DNA from: Alkalithermobacter paradoxus
Lineage (GTDB): Bacteria > Bacillota > Clostridia > Peptostreptococcales > Peptostreptococcaceae
Direction of reading: 5' to 3'
Length of the DNA stretch: 64,000 nt
Assembly: GCA_002029295.1 (NCBI GenBank)
Contig: MZGW01000001.1
Span: forward strand, 62,001 to 126,000
Of the stretch, positions 45,045-57,660 are shown one piece after another. Position 1 is the stretch's first letter. Each line of letters starts with the position of its first letter. The notes beneath the pieces were generated by a model, which did no database searches, had not been told where the DNA came from, and saw only the letters and a list, made by a program, of their open reading frames with translations. The position numbers were made by a program, and so were the translations under genes.

Positions 45045-45590
45045 TTGAAATATATTATATTTGACCTGGAATTGAATAGTAAGCCATTTAAAAGCAAAAT
45101 ACCAAATGAAATAATAGAAATTGGTGCAATTAAGCTTAATAGTAAATTAAAAGTAGTAGACACATTTCAAGCTTTTATAAAGCCAAGACACTACAGTAAG
45201 TTATTTAGACATATAAAGAAAAAAACTAATATAATTCAAAATGATATAGATTGTGCAGAAGATTTTAAATCGGTGATGAGAAGATTTAAAAAATGGATAG
45301 GTAGAGAATATATATTATGTGCATGGGGTCAAGACGATTTTTATCATCTTAATACAAACTGCACTATGGAAAAAATGAGTGTTAAATGGATAGAGAAAAG
45401 AATTAATATACAAAAAGAGTTTTCGAGAATATATAATTTTGAGAAGGGGAAACAATCTAGTTTAAAAGATGCATTAAATATTTTGGATATTCCTATTATA
45501 GAAGAAAATTTACATAGAGCAGATGTTGATGCTCAGTATACAAGTGAAGTCTTTATAAAGATATTTGATAAACTAGATATAAAAAAATAG
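45045..45590 (+). CDS. DEDDh 3'-5' exonuclease (DnaQ-like)
   Basis: This 181-residue exonuclease domain has Asp7/Glu9 in FDLELN, EIIEIGAIKL as the Exo I continuation, and Exo III HRADVDAQYTSEVF. It resembles stand-alone KapD/ERI-1-like exonucleases acting on RNA or DNA ends. TTG 45045 is chosen because AGGAG at 45032-45036 is nine bases upstream; GTG 45036 would overlap it. Confidence 0.87.
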   Translation: MKYIIFDLELNSKPFKSKIPNEIIEIGAIKLNSKLKVVDTFQAFIKPRHYSKLFRHIKKKTNIIQNDIDCAEDFKSVMRRFKKWIGREYILCAWGQDDFYHLNTNCTMEKMSVKWIEKRINIQKEFSRIYNFEKGKQSSLKDALNILDIPIIEENLHRADVDAQYTSEVFIKIFDKLDIKK

Positions 45591-45601
45591 GGGGGGATAT
45601 T

Positions 45602-46630
45602 ATGAGATTTATAGACTTAAGAAGTGATACTGTTACTATGCCAACTGATAAAATGAGAGAAGCTATGTGTAAAGCTGTTGTTGGTGATGATGTTTATGGT
45701 GATGATCCAACAGTAAAAAAACTTGAAGAATACTCTGCACAAATCGTTGGAAAAGAAGATGCATTGTTTGTTCCAAGTGGCACGTTTGGAAATCAGTTAG
45801 CTCTTTTTACTCACTGCAAAAGAGGTGACGAAGTTATTTTAGGAGATGATTGTCATATAGTAGCACATGAAGTTGGAGCAGCATCTGTTATAGCTGGTGT
45901 TAATTTAAGAACATTAAATAGTGATAAAGGAGTCTTAGATCCTTTAGAAATTAAATCCAAAATCAGAAAAGAGGATATTCACTACCCGAGAACAGGGCTA
46001 ATATGCGTAGAAAATGCTCATTCAAATGGAAGAGTTATATCTATAAAAAATATGAAAGAAGTATATGAAATAGGTAAAGAAGCTAATATACCTATTCACC
46101 TAGATGGTGCTAGAGTATTTAATGCAGCTAAATACCTAGATGTAGATGTAAAAGAAATAACTAAATACTCTGATTCTGTTATGTTCTGTTTATCTAAAGG
46201 ACTCTGTGCTCCTGTAGGATCTATTCTTGCCGGAAGTAAAGAATTTATAGAAAAGGCTAGAAAAGGTAGAAAACTTATGGGAGGTGGATTAAGGCAAGCA
46301 GGTTTTTTAGCAGCTGCAGGAATTGTTTCGTTAGAAGAAATGATTGAAAGATTAAAAGAGGATCACGAAAATGCTATATATTTAGCTGATGAACTTTCTA
46401 AAATAGATGATATAAATGTGTATAAAGATGATGTACATATAAATATAGTATTCTTTGATATAAGTAAAATTGAACATAATCCTAGACAAATAGCAGAAAA
46501 ATTCTATGAAAAAGGTATAAAAGTAAATCCGCCGGAAGATGGACTTATGCGTTTTGTTACCAATTATTGGGTAAGCAAAAGGGATATAGATTATGTAGTG
46601 GATACATTTAAGGACATAATAAAAAAGTAA
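45602..46630 (+). CDS. ltaE: Low-specificity L-threonine aldolase
   Basis: This 342-residue PLP aldolase begins FIDLRSDTVTMPT, has the dyad GDDVYGDDPTVK and the Schiff-base lysine Lys199 in FCLSKGLCAPVGS. It cleaves threonine to glycine and acetaldehyde, which suits an amino-acid fermenter. It starts 11 bases after the exonuclease, behind GGGGGG, and is followed by a CinA-C gene. Confidence 0.94.
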   Translation: MRFIDLRSDTVTMPTDKMREAMCKAVVGDDVYGDDPTVKKLEEYSAQIVGKEDALFVPSGTFGNQLALFTHCKRGDEVILGDDCHIVAHEVGAASVIAGVNLRTLNSDKGVLDPLEIKSKIRKEDIHYPRTGLICVENAHSNGRVISIKNMKEVYEIGKEANIPIHLDGARVFNAAKYLDVDVKEITKYSDSVMFCLSKGLCAPVGSILAGSKEFIEKARKGRKLMGGGLRQAGFLAAAGIVSLEEMIERLKEDHENAIYLADELSKIDDINVYKDDVHINIVFFDISKIEHNPRQIAEKFYEKGIKVNPPEDGLMRFVTNYWVSKRDIDYVVDTFKDIIKK

Positions 46631-46649
46631 AGTTTAAGGGGATATGTAA

Positions 46650-47138
46650 ATGATAGAGATGGAAAATGAACTTGTAAAAATTTTAATAGATAATGACTTT
46701 ACTATTTCTATAGCTGAGTCTTGTACAGGTGGGATTATATCTTCAAGAATTGTAAGCTTTCCTGGAGTATCATCTGTTTTTTATGAAGGTATAGTTACTT
46801 ACAGTAATGAATCTAAAATGGAAAGACTAAATGTAAAAAAAGAAACTTTAGATAAATACGGAGCAGTAAGTGAAGAAGTTGCAAGAGAAATGGCAATTGG
46901 AATAACTAAAAATGGAAAAGTTGATATAGGATTGTCTGTAACAGGAATAGCAGGTCCTAGGGGTAAAACAGAAACAAAGCCAGTTGGACTTGTGTATATA
47001 GGATTATATATAAAAGGAAATGTTAAGGTGAAAAAGATAAATTTAATGGGAGATAGAAATAAAATAAGAAATGAAGCATCTAATGTAGCTTTAAGTTGGC
47101 TAAAAGACGAAGTGATAACATATATAAGTTCTAAATAA
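46650..47138 (+). CDS. CinA C-terminal domain nicotinamide-nucleotide amidase
   Basis: This 162-residue protein contains only the CinA-C/PncC domain: AESCTGGIISSRI, FYEGIVTYSNESK, YGAVSEEVAREMA and VTGIAGPRG. The family deamidates nicotinamide mononucleotide. The N-terminal MoaB-like domain of full CinA is absent. It is likely co-transcribed with ltaE, 19 bases upstream. Confidence 0.92.
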   Translation: MIEMENELVKILIDNDFTISIAESCTGGIISSRIVSFPGVSSVFYEGIVTYSNESKMERLNVKKETLDKYGAVSEEVAREMAIGITKNGKVDIGLSVTGIAGPRGKTETKPVGLVYIGLYIKGNVKVKKINLMGDRNKIRNEASNVALSWLKDEVITYISSK

Positions 47139-47247
47139 TTATAGGAAAAAACATGGGGATTATTCTAAAAAATACCAAGTATTATTTTTAAAATTCTTCA
47201 CAGAATAATATCAAGTAATAAATAAAATGAAAAGTGAGGGATAAGAC

Positions 47248-47457
47248 ATGGCTAACAACTACAACAAAAAAGCAGTTCCAGAAGCGAAAGCAGCATTAAA
47301 TCAAATGAAACTTGAAACTGCAACTGAACTTGGAATGAGCAACTATCAAACTATGGATAAAGGAAACTTAACAGCTAGACAAAATGGTTATGTAGGTGGA
47401 TACATGACTAAAAAATTAGTAGAAATGGCTGAAAAACAATTATCAGGAAAACAATAA
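47248..47457 (+). CDS. Alpha/beta-type small acid-soluble spore protein
   Basis: This 69-residue SASP has the germination protease site LETATELGMSNY and the DNA-binding C-terminal block GYVGGYMTKKLVEMAE. It coats and protects spore DNA and shows that the organism forms spores. AGTGAGGG precedes ATG 47248. I could not find a clear sigma-G promoter in the 110 bases upstream. Confidence 0.95.
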   Translation: MANNYNKKAVPEAKAALNQMKLETATELGMSNYQTMDKGNLTARQNGYVGGYMTKKLVEMAEKQLSGKQ

Positions 47458-47464
47458 TAGATAT

Positions 47465-47495
47465 AAAGGGCAAAGGCGAAAGTCTTTGCCTTTTA
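47465..47495 (+). terminator. Terminator of the SASP gene
   Basis: AAGGGCAAAG pairs with CTTTGCCTTTT around GCGAAAGT, followed by AATTTT. Confidence 0.75.
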
Positions 47496-47565
47496 ATTTT
47501 GAATAAAGCTATACAGTTTAGATAATAATAAAACTGAAAAATAATTTACATAAGGAGTGAAAAAT

Positions 47566-47736
47566 ATGACAGGTCCAAATTTCGATATGATAAAAGAAAG
47601 ATTCAAAAACGCAAGCTTAGATGAAAAGATAGAAATATATACAACTACTTCAGGGCTTACAGTTGATCAGTTCAAAGAATTATTAAAATATTTTCCTATA
47701 CAGCATTTAGGAAAATTAGAAAAAGCTATGCAATAA
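47566..47736 (+). CDS. Small unknown protein, 56 residues
   Basis: This short gene has a strong ribosome binding site (TAAGGAGTGA) and its own terminator, so it is very likely real. The protein is soluble and mostly helical, starts MTGPNFDMIKERFKN, and has a pattern (TVDQFKELLKYFP, HLGKLEKAM) like a small helical bundle. No family is recognised. Its place after a spore protein gene may mean a sporulation role, but this is speculation. Confidence 0.75.
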   Translation: MTGPNFDMIKERFKNASLDEKIEIYTTTSGLTVDQFKELLKYFPIQHLGKLEKAMQ

Positions 47737-47765
47737 AAGCTAAGGGATTCCTTAGCTTTTGTTTT
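47735..47765 (+). terminator. Terminator of the 56-residue gene
   Basis: AAAAGCTAAGG / CCTTAGCTTTT stem with a GATT loop, followed by GTTTT. Confidence 0.88.
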
Positions 47766-47826
47766 GTGAATAAGATGGTTTATATTGGGAAAAATCCAAT
47801 ATATACATAAATTAGGAGGTAATAAA

Positions 47827-48303
47827 ATGATAAACGCATTAGTTGATTTGATGTACAAAGAGGTAGTTAAAGGAAAACTTAAAGATATACAGGAAAAAAA
47901 AGAATACGACATAAATATAAAATATGATACAAAAATAATAAAAATAATAGATTCTATATTGCTTAGACTGATAAAGATGGGGTTATTTGTACTTTTAATT
48001 TCATTAATATTCAAAGGAAATATATATTACATAGTATTTGGATTAGCAGGATATATAGCTTATCGTAAATTTGATAAGGGCAATATAAAAGGATACGTAA
48101 CTAACAAGAAAAATGACATAAAAAATAAAACAGATATTTTTCTAAAGGAAAGTACTAAAAGCAAATTGAAAGGGTTAATGATTATACTAATTCTTTTTAA
48201 TTTCTCTCAATATAAAATGATATATATAGCTATATTTGCAGTTGTTTTTATATTTACTATACTTGACATATATAGTAACATAAAAAATGTAAATCAAAGC
48301 TGA
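47827..48303 (+). CDS. Hypothetical membrane protein, 158 residues
   Basis: This unrecognised protein has a charged N-terminal 45 residues, two close membrane helices (LFVLLISLIF, YYIVFGLAGYIAY), a basic linker and two further helices (LKGLMIILILF, YIAIFAVVFIFTI). ATG 47827 follows TTAGGAGGT at 47813-47821; the frame extension to 47785 lacks a site. It ends 17 bases before the flavin reductase start. Confidence 0.6.
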   Translation: MINALVDLMYKEVVKGKLKDIQEKKEYDINIKYDTKIIKIIDSILLRLIKMGLFVLLISLIFKGNIYYIVFGLAGYIAYRKFDKGNIKGYVTNKKNDIKNKTDIFLKESTKSKLKGLMIILILFNFSQYKMIYIAIFAVVFIFTILDIYSNIKNVNQS

Positions 48304-48320
48304 TGATAAGGGAGAAGAAA

Positions 48321-48902
48321 ATGAGTATTTTGCTAATAAATGCTAGTCCAAGGAAAAGTAAAAACTGCTATCAAGCCTTGTGCAACATTAAATCTACACT
48401 CGAAAAAGAAAATGTTGATTATGAAATAATAAATATATGGGAAATGAATATTGAGTATTGCAATGCATGTGGTTACTGTAGTGCAAAGGGAGTGTGCCAC
48501 ATAAATGACGATATGAAAAGCTTGTATAAGAAATTCGATATGTCAAGTGGAACAGTAGTAATATCTCCTGTTTATTTTGACTCTATTCCAGCAAAATTAA
48601 AATCATTGATAGATAGAACTCAAGCATTTTATGCTAGTAAATACATACTGAAAAAGCCTTCGATTGATAGAAATAAACATAGAGTAGGCTTTTTTGTTTC
48701 TATTGGGGGTGCAAAAAAATACACCACTCAATTTTTAGGATCTAAGATAGTTATAGACTTCTTTTATAGGAGTATAAATACTAAGCTTTTAGGTGATCTG
48801 TATATACCAAATACAGATGAAGTAGAAGTTAAAGATAATAACAATGCTTTAGAAGATATTGAAACTATGACTTTACGTTTAATAAAAGAGGTAGGTATAT
48901 GA
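48321..48902 (+). CDS. NAD(P)H-dependent FMN reductase / flavodoxin-like protein
   Basis: This 193-residue flavodoxin-fold protein has the FMN phosphate loop NASPRKSKN, a cysteine-rich segment CNACGYCSAKGVC typical of clostridial iron-sulfur flavoprotein-like reductases, and the isoalloxazine region ISPVYFDSIPAKLKS. Its partners are unknown. AAGGGAGAAG precedes ATG 48321. It overlaps aroC by four bases (ATGA). Confidence 0.87.
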   Translation: MSILLINASPRKSKNCYQALCNIKSTLEKENVDYEIINIWEMNIEYCNACGYCSAKGVCHINDDMKSLYKKFDMSSGTVVISPVYFDSIPAKLKSLIDRTQAFYASKYILKKPSIDRNKHRVGFFVSIGGAKKYTTQFLGSKIVIDFFYRSINTKLLGDLYIPNTDEVEVKDNNNALEDIETMTLRLIKEVGI

Positions 48903-50074
48903 TAAGGTATTTAACATCAGGAGAATCTCATGGTCAGACACTAATTGCAATTGTTGAAGGTATGCCATCAAATCTTAAGATAAATATTGACAATATAAAT
49001 AATGAACTTAACAAAAGGCAAAAAGGGTACGGCAGAGGAAAAAGAATGGAAATAGAAAAAGATAAAGTAAATATATTATCAGGAGTAAGAGGGAATATAA
49101 CTATTGGAAGCCCTATAGCTATAGAAATCAAAAATAAAGATTTTGAAAACTGGAAGAACTATATGGACCCTATAGGAGATATAGAGGTTGAAAGTAGAAA
49201 AGTAACTAAAGCAAGGCCTGGACACGCAGATTTAGTTGGTGCATTTAAATATGATTTTGAAGATATACGAAATGTATTAGAAAGATCAAGTGCAAGAGAA
49301 ACAGCTATAAGAGTTGCTGTTGGTGCACTTTGCAAAGAGTTCTTATCCATATTTGATATTAAATTTACAAGTCATGTAATATGCATAGGTGAAGATGAAG
49401 TTGAAAATACATACAAATTTGAAGATATAATTGAAAATGTAGATAAATCTGAAGTGAGATGTGTAGATGAATTTTATGAAGAAAGGTTTATAGAAAATAT
49501 AAGAAAAGCTAAAGAAAATGGAGATAGCTTAGGTGGGATATTTGAAGTAAGGATAAAAAATGTTCCAATAGGTATAGGATCTTACGTACATTACGACAAA
49601 AAGCTTGACTCCAATTTAGCATTAGAACTTATGTCAATACAAGGTATAAAAGGAATTGAGTTTGGACTTGGGTTTAAATTAGGAAAATTAAGTGGATCTA
49701 AGGTTCAAGATGAGATATACTACAGTCAATCAAGAGGTATTTATAGACAAACTAACAATTTAGGTGGGATAGAAGGTGGAATGAGCACAGGAGAAGAAAT
49801 TGTTGTAAGATGTGTTATGAAACCCATACCAACTCTTTATACACCACTAAATAGCGTAGATATCAATACTTTAGAAAATTACAAAGCGTCAATAGAAAGA
49901 TCTGATAATTGTGCAGTTCCGGCAGCATCTGTAGTTGCTGAGAATGTATGTGCATTTGTTATAGCTAAGTTTATGATGCATAAGTTTGGTAGTGACAATA
50001 TAAGTGATATAATTTCAAATTATAAAAATTACTTAGAAAGGCTTAAAAGTAGAGGATGGAAAAACAAATTATAG
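48899..50074 (+). CDS. aroC: Chorismate synthase
   Basis: This 391-residue enzyme makes chorismate from EPSP and needs reduced FMN. It shows YLTSGESHGQTL at the N-terminus, KARPGHADLVGAFKY, and RSSARETAIRVAVGA. The upstream flavin reductase, joined by ATGA overlap, could supply the reduced flavin, which is a plausible but unproved link. It is the first of three overlapping shikimate genes. Confidence 0.97.
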   Translation: MIRYLTSGESHGQTLIAIVEGMPSNLKINIDNINNELNKRQKGYGRGKRMEIEKDKVNILSGVRGNITIGSPIAIEIKNKDFENWKNYMDPIGDIEVESRKVTKARPGHADLVGAFKYDFEDIRNVLERSSARETAIRVAVGALCKEFLSIFDIKFTSHVICIGEDEVENTYKFEDIIENVDKSEVRCVDEFYEERFIENIRKAKENGDSLGGIFEVRIKNVPIGIGSYVHYDKKLDSNLALELMSIQGIKGIEFGLGFKLGKLSGSKVQDEIYYSQSRGIYRQTNNLGGIEGGMSTGEEIVVRCVMKPIPTLYTPLNSVDINTLENYKASIERSDNCAVPAASVVAENVCAFVIAKFMMHKFGSDNISDIISNYKNYLERLKSRGWKNKL

Positions 50075-51093
50075 TACATATAGAAAATAATTTTGATAAT
50101 CTAGTCTTAAAAAATAATTACGACAAAATACTGATTATAACTGATGAAAACGTAAAAAAAATATATATAGACTCTGTACTTAAGAAATTATCTAATCACA
50201 AAACTTATATATATAGCTTAATTCCAGGAGAAGAATCTAAAAGCTTAAAAGTATATAGTGATATATTTGAATATGCTATATCCAGTGGACTAACTCGAAA
50301 ATCTTTAGTGATTTCACTAGGTGGTGGTGTTGTTGGAGATATAGGAGGATTTGTAGCTTCAACTTATATGAGAGGAATAGATTTAGTTCACTGCCCAACT
50401 ACATTACTAGCTCAAGTAGATAGTTCTATAGGTGGCAAAACAGGAATAAATATAGGAAATTACAAAAATGTTATGGGAACATTTTATAATCCTATATATA
50501 TATATTCAAATATCTCTACTTTAAAGACATTAAAAAGAGAAGACTTTATAGGTGGTATGTCAGAGGTTATAAAATATGGACTTATATGGGATTATGACTT
50601 TATTTCGTTTATAGAGTATAACAAAGAAAAAATATTGAATTTAGATATAGATATTCTAAAAGAGGTTGTAAAAAAATGTGCTGATATAAAAATAAAAGTG
50701 GTTAAAGAAGATGAAAGAGAAAATGGAATAAGAAAAATATTAAATTTAGGACATAGCTTTGGGCATGGGCTTGAAAAAATAGGCAAACTATCTCATGGAT
50801 ATGCAGTTTCAATAGGCACTAATATGGCGTTTAAGCTTGCCCTTAGAAGAGAACTTATAGATAGTGAGTACTACTATAAATTATTAGATGTTTATAAATA
50901 CTTTAATCTTCCAACCACATTTAAAGATATAGATGAAAAAGAAATATTAGATATTATGAAGAAAGATAAGAAGAATAGTTTCTCTAAATACAACTTAATA
51001 CTTCCTATAGATTATGGAAAGGTCGATGTATTTGATGATGTAACAGAAGAAGAAATATTAATTACTATTAAGGAGGTAAAAAATGAACTTTAA
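50056..51093 (+). CDS. aroB: 3-dehydroquinate synthase
   Basis: This 345-residue NAD- and metal-dependent enzyme makes the first ring of the shikimate pathway. Its motifs are SLGGGVVGDIGGFVAS, HCPTTLLAQVDSSIGGKTG, and LNLGHSFGHGLE with metal-binding histidines. The ATG at 50056 lies inside aroC, and AGAGG directly abuts it without a spacer, so expression probably depends on coupling to aroC. Confidence 0.96.
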   Translation: MEKQIIVHIENNFDNLVLKNNYDKILIITDENVKKIYIDSVLKKLSNHKTYIYSLIPGEESKSLKVYSDIFEYAISSGLTRKSLVISLGGGVVGDIGGFVASTYMRGIDLVHCPTTLLAQVDSSIGGKTGINIGNYKNVMGTFYNPIYIYSNISTLKTLKREDFIGGMSEVIKYGLIWDYDFISFIEYNKEKILNLDIDILKEVVKKCADIKIKVVKEDERENGIRKILNLGHSFGHGLEKIGKLSHGYAVSIGTNMAFKLALRRELIDSEYYYKLLDVYKYFNLPTTFKDIDEKEILDIMKKDKKNSFSKYNLILPIDYGKVDVFDDVTEEEILITIKEVKNEL

Positions 51094-52363
51094 TAATATC
51101 TCACGCCTAAGGGGTGAGGTTAAACTTTTAGGAGATAAATCTATATCACATAGAGCAATAATGTTATCATCTATTTCAAACGGAAATAGCTATATCGAAA
51201 ATTTTTTGATGGGAAAAGACTGTTTAAGTACAGTAGATTGTTTTAGAAGAATGGGAGTAGATATAAGTATAGAAAAAAATAATAATGTAAAAGTAAAAGG
51301 CGTAGGACTTAGAGGACTTAAAAGTCCATATGAATATCTAGATGTTGGAAATTCAGGAACAACAATAAGGCTTTTGATGGGTATACTTGCGGGACAAAAT
51401 TTCAAATCGACTTTAGTAGGAGATAAGTCTATATCTAAAAGGCCTATGAACAGAGTAACTAATCCATTAAGGGATATGGGAGCTATTATACAGGGAAGAG
51501 ATGATGGTAATTTTACTCCGATAACTATAGAAGGAGGAAGTTTGAGGGGTATAGAGTATAATATGCCAGTAGCATCAGCACAAGTTAAGTCTGCAATCAT
51601 ATTAGCATCTTTGTATGCAGATTCTAAAACTAAAATAACGGAAGCTTCAAAAAGTAGAAATCATACCGAAATTATGCTTAAAGCTTTTGGTGGGGATATA
51701 AAAGCTGACAAAAATGAAATACTTATAAATAAGGTAGAAAATTTATATTCTCAAGATATCTATGTCCCTGGAGATATTTCATCTGCAGCATTTTTTATGT
51801 GTGCAACTAGCATGATAAAAGGATCAGAACTACTTATAAAAGATGTTGGACTAAATCCTACTAGAACTGGAATCTTAGATGTTTTAGAAAAAATGAACGG
51901 TAATTTTGAAATATTAAATAAAAGAATTATATGTGGAGAAGAAATTGGGGATATACTAGTTAGGTACTCGAAGTTAAAGGCAGTAGAAATAGGTGGAGAA
52001 TTAATACCAAGACTTATAGACGAAATACCTATCATAGCAGTTTTAGCAACTCAATGTGAAGGAACTACAATAATAAAAGATGCAAATGAACTTAAGGTTA
52101 AGGAATCTAATAGAATAAAAAGTGTTGTTTCAAATCTCAAAGCGATGGGAGCTAAGATAGAAGAATTAGAAGATGGAATGATAATAAAAGGGCCTACTAA
52201 ACTGAAAGGTGCATATATTGAAAGTTTTGATGACCATAGAATAGCGATGGCATTTTCTGTGGCTAGTTTAATAGCAGATGGAAGTACACATATAGACAAT
52301 TTAAGCTGCGTAAATATTTCTTTTCCTCAGTTTTTTGATATTCTAAAAAGCATAATACGTTAA
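51083..52363 (+). CDS. aroA: 5-enolpyruvylshikimate-3-phosphate synthase
   Basis: This 426-residue enzyme joins shikimate 3-phosphate and PEP. It has the double-repeat fold, with GDKSISHRAIML, the GNSGTTIRLLMG segment and DDHRIAMAFSVA near the end. It overlaps aroB by 11 bases, with AAGGAGGT inside aroB. Confidence 0.97.
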   Translation: MNFNNISRLRGEVKLLGDKSISHRAIMLSSISNGNSYIENFLMGKDCLSTVDCFRRMGVDISIEKNNNVKVKGVGLRGLKSPYEYLDVGNSGTTIRLLMGILAGQNFKSTLVGDKSISKRPMNRVTNPLRDMGAIIQGRDDGNFTPITIEGGSLRGIEYNMPVASAQVKSAIILASLYADSKTKITEASKSRNHTEIMLKAFGGDIKADKNEILINKVENLYSQDIYVPGDISSAAFFMCATSMIKGSELLIKDVGLNPTRTGILDVLEKMNGNFEILNKRIICGEEIGDILVRYSKLKAVEIGGELIPRLIDEIPIIAVLATQCEGTTIIKDANELKVKESNRIKSVVSNLKAMGAKIEELEDGMIIKGPTKLKGAYIESFDDHRIAMAFSVASLIADGSTHIDNLSCVNISFPQFFDILKSIIR

Positions 52364-52440
52364 TAGGATTTGATTTTTTATGTATATATAAGTTATAATT
52401 ATGTTGTTAAAAATAAAATAATATAAAAGGAGCTGAAGTT

Positions 52441-53010
52441 ATGAAATTACCTATAGCTTTATCTAACAGACATATTCACTTAAGCAAAGAACACATAGAA
52501 ATATTATTCGGAGAAGGCTACGAATTAACTCACTTTAAAGACCTTTCTCAACCTGGACAATATGCTTGCAATGAAAAGGTTGATATAGTAGGACCTAAAG
52601 GAACTATTAAAGGAGTTAGAGTTTTAGGACCAGCAAGACCACAAACACAAGCTGAAGTTTCTTTTGCAGATGGATTTGCACTAGGAATAATGCCTCCTGT
52701 TAAAGATTCTGGAGATATAGAGGGAACACCAGGAGCTAAAATTGTTGGGCCTAAAGGTGAGGTTGAAATTGATAAGGGAATAATTGCTGCAGCAAGACAT
52801 ATACATATGCATACTGATGATGCTGAAAAATTCAATGTAGTTGATAAACAAAGAGTTAAGATAAAAACTTTTGGAGAAAGATCTGTAGTATTTGAAAATG
52901 TTTTAGTAAGAGTACATCCAACATTTGCTTTAGAAATGCATGTAGATGTAGAAGAAGGAAATGCAGCAGGAGTAAAAAATGGAGATATGGTAGAATTAAT
53001 AGCTGAATAA
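52441..53010 (+). CDS. PduL-type phosphate acyltransferase
   Basis: This 189-residue PduL-family enzyme has zinc-ligand clusters SNRHIHLS at the N-terminus and RHIHMHTDDAEKF in the second half. It interconverts acyl-CoA and acyl phosphate. The N-terminal peptide that targets PduL into microcompartments is missing and no shell genes are present, so it probably acts as a free phosphotransacetylase. AAAGGAGCTG precedes ATG 52441. Confidence 0.94.
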   Translation: MKLPIALSNRHIHLSKEHIEILFGEGYELTHFKDLSQPGQYACNEKVDIVGPKGTIKGVRVLGPARPQTQAEVSFADGFALGIMPPVKDSGDIEGTPGAKIVGPKGEVEIDKGIIAAARHIHMHTDDAEKFNVVDKQRVKIKTFGERSVVFENVLVRVHPTFALEMHVDVEEGNAAGVKNGDMVELIAE

Positions 53011-53076
53011 TTTTTAAAAATAAATATAAAAATAAAAACAAATACATGTATTTAATTTAGGAGGAAAAGGAAACTC

Positions 53077-53748
53077 ATGAATAAGGAAATAGCAAAAATT
53101 ATAGATCACACTGTATTAAAGGCTCAAACAACTGAAGATGATGTGAAAAAAGTTTGTAAAGAAGCTAGAGAGTATGGATTTTTCTCAGTGTGTATAAATC
53201 CATCTTATATACCTCTTGCTAAGAAAGAATTAGAAGGTTCAGATGTTAAGGTTTGTACAGTTATAGGATTTCCTTTAGGAGCTAACACTTCAGAGGTTAA
53301 AGCATTCGAAACTAAAGATGCTATATTAAAGGGTGCTGATGAAGTTGATATGGTTATTAACATAGGAGCACTTAAAGATAAGAAATATGATTATGTAGAA
53401 AATGATATAAAAGCTGTAGTAGAGGCTGCAGATAAAAAAGCCTTAGTTAAAGTTATAATAGAAACATGTTATTTAACTGATGAAGAAAAGAAAATAGCGT
53501 GTGAGTTATCAAAAAAAGCAGGAGCTGATTATGTAAAAACTTCTACTGGCTTTGGAACTGGTGGATCTACACCACAAGATATTAAACTTATGAGAGATAC
53601 TGTAGGACCAGAAATTGGAGTTAAGGCATCTGGTGGAGTTAGAAATGAAGAAGATGCTAAGGCTGTAATTGAAGCTGGAGCTTCAAGAATTGGAGCAAGT
53701 TCATCAGTTGCTGTAGTTACAGGAGGAACATCTCAAGGTGGATACTAA
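53077..53748 (+). CDS. deoC: Deoxyribose-phosphate aldolase
   Basis: This 223-residue class I aldolase cleaves deoxyribose 5-phosphate to glyceraldehyde 3-phosphate and acetaldehyde. It has the Schiff-base lysine Lys154 in [12 protein letters not shown], proton relay Asp in [10 protein letters not shown], and GVKASGGVR. It follows the PduL-type gene by 66 bases and may be co-transcribed. Confidence 0.96.
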   Translation: MNKEIAKIIDHTVLKAQTTEDDVKKVCKEAREYGFFSVCINPSYIPLAKKELEGSDVKVCTVIGFPLGANTSEVKAFETKDAILKGADEVDMVINIGALKDKKYDYVENDIKAVVEAADKKALVKVIIETCYLTDEEKKIACELSKKAGADYVKTSTGFGTGGSTPQDIKLMRDTVGPEIGVKASGGVRNEEDAKAVIEAGASRIGASSSVAVVTGGTSQGGY

Positions 53749-53752
53749 ATGA

Positions 53753-53782
53753 AAAAATGACCTACTTAGGTCATTTTTTTCG
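53753..53782 (+). terminator. Terminator of deoC
   Basis: AAAATGACCTA / TAGGTCATTTT stem with a CT loop, followed by TTTT. Confidence 0.88.
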
Positions 53783-53966
53783 TATAAAAATCATATGGTA
53801 TGGTAATAGTTAATAATGTATAGAGTATACATTACGAATAATCGTAGAAATGTTTTTGAAAATAGTGTACAATAATTGTGAAAAATAAAATTATCCAAAT
53901 GTCAGAATTGTATACTCAATTTGAACTAAAAGATGATTTCACAATTTGGTTGAAAAACCGAGTTGA

Positions 53967-57524
<3,558 letters not shown>

Positions 57525-57529
57525 TAAAT

Positions 57530-57566
57530 AAAAAAGAAGTGAAGATATCTTCACTTCTTTTTTTAT
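57530..57566 (+). terminator. Terminator of the pyruvate oxidoreductase gene
   Basis: AAGAAGTGAAG / CTTCACTTCTT stem with an ATAT loop, followed by a T-run. Confidence 0.9.
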
Positions 57567-57574
57567 AATGAATA

Positions 57575-57660
57575 GGAAATTATAAACTTTTTGAATTGTG
57601 GATAATTTATAATTTCCATTATGAATTTCAAGAAAGTCTATTCAAAGAAAGACTTTTTTA
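57575..57660 (+). repeat. Interspersed double-hairpin repeat, copy A
   Basis: Hairpin 1 is GGAAATTATAAA (57575-57586) and TTTATAATTTCC (57606-57617), a perfect 12-bp stem whose loop carries TTGTGGATAA. Hairpin 2 is AAAGTCT (57633-57639) and AGACTTT (57650-57656), followed by TTTT. Its end overlaps the stop region of ychF. Core blocks match copies at 36289 and, in part, 20665. Confidence 0.75.

Noticed and set aside
47155-47216. Fourth copy of the interspersed hairpin repeat
   Set aside because: ATTATTCT / AGAATAAT forms a different inverted repeat without the TTGTGGATAA or AAAGAAAGACTTT blocks.
47139-47247. Sigma-G promoter for the spore protein gene
   Set aside because: I looked for the usual -35/-10 pair and found only loose matches, so no promoter is listed.
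53873-53946. Rex-like site upstream of the pyruvate oxidoreductase gene
   Set aside because: AATTGTGAAA and TTTCACAATT are inverted but about 54 bases apart, so they do not form a normal Rex operator; kept only as a weak inverted repeat.
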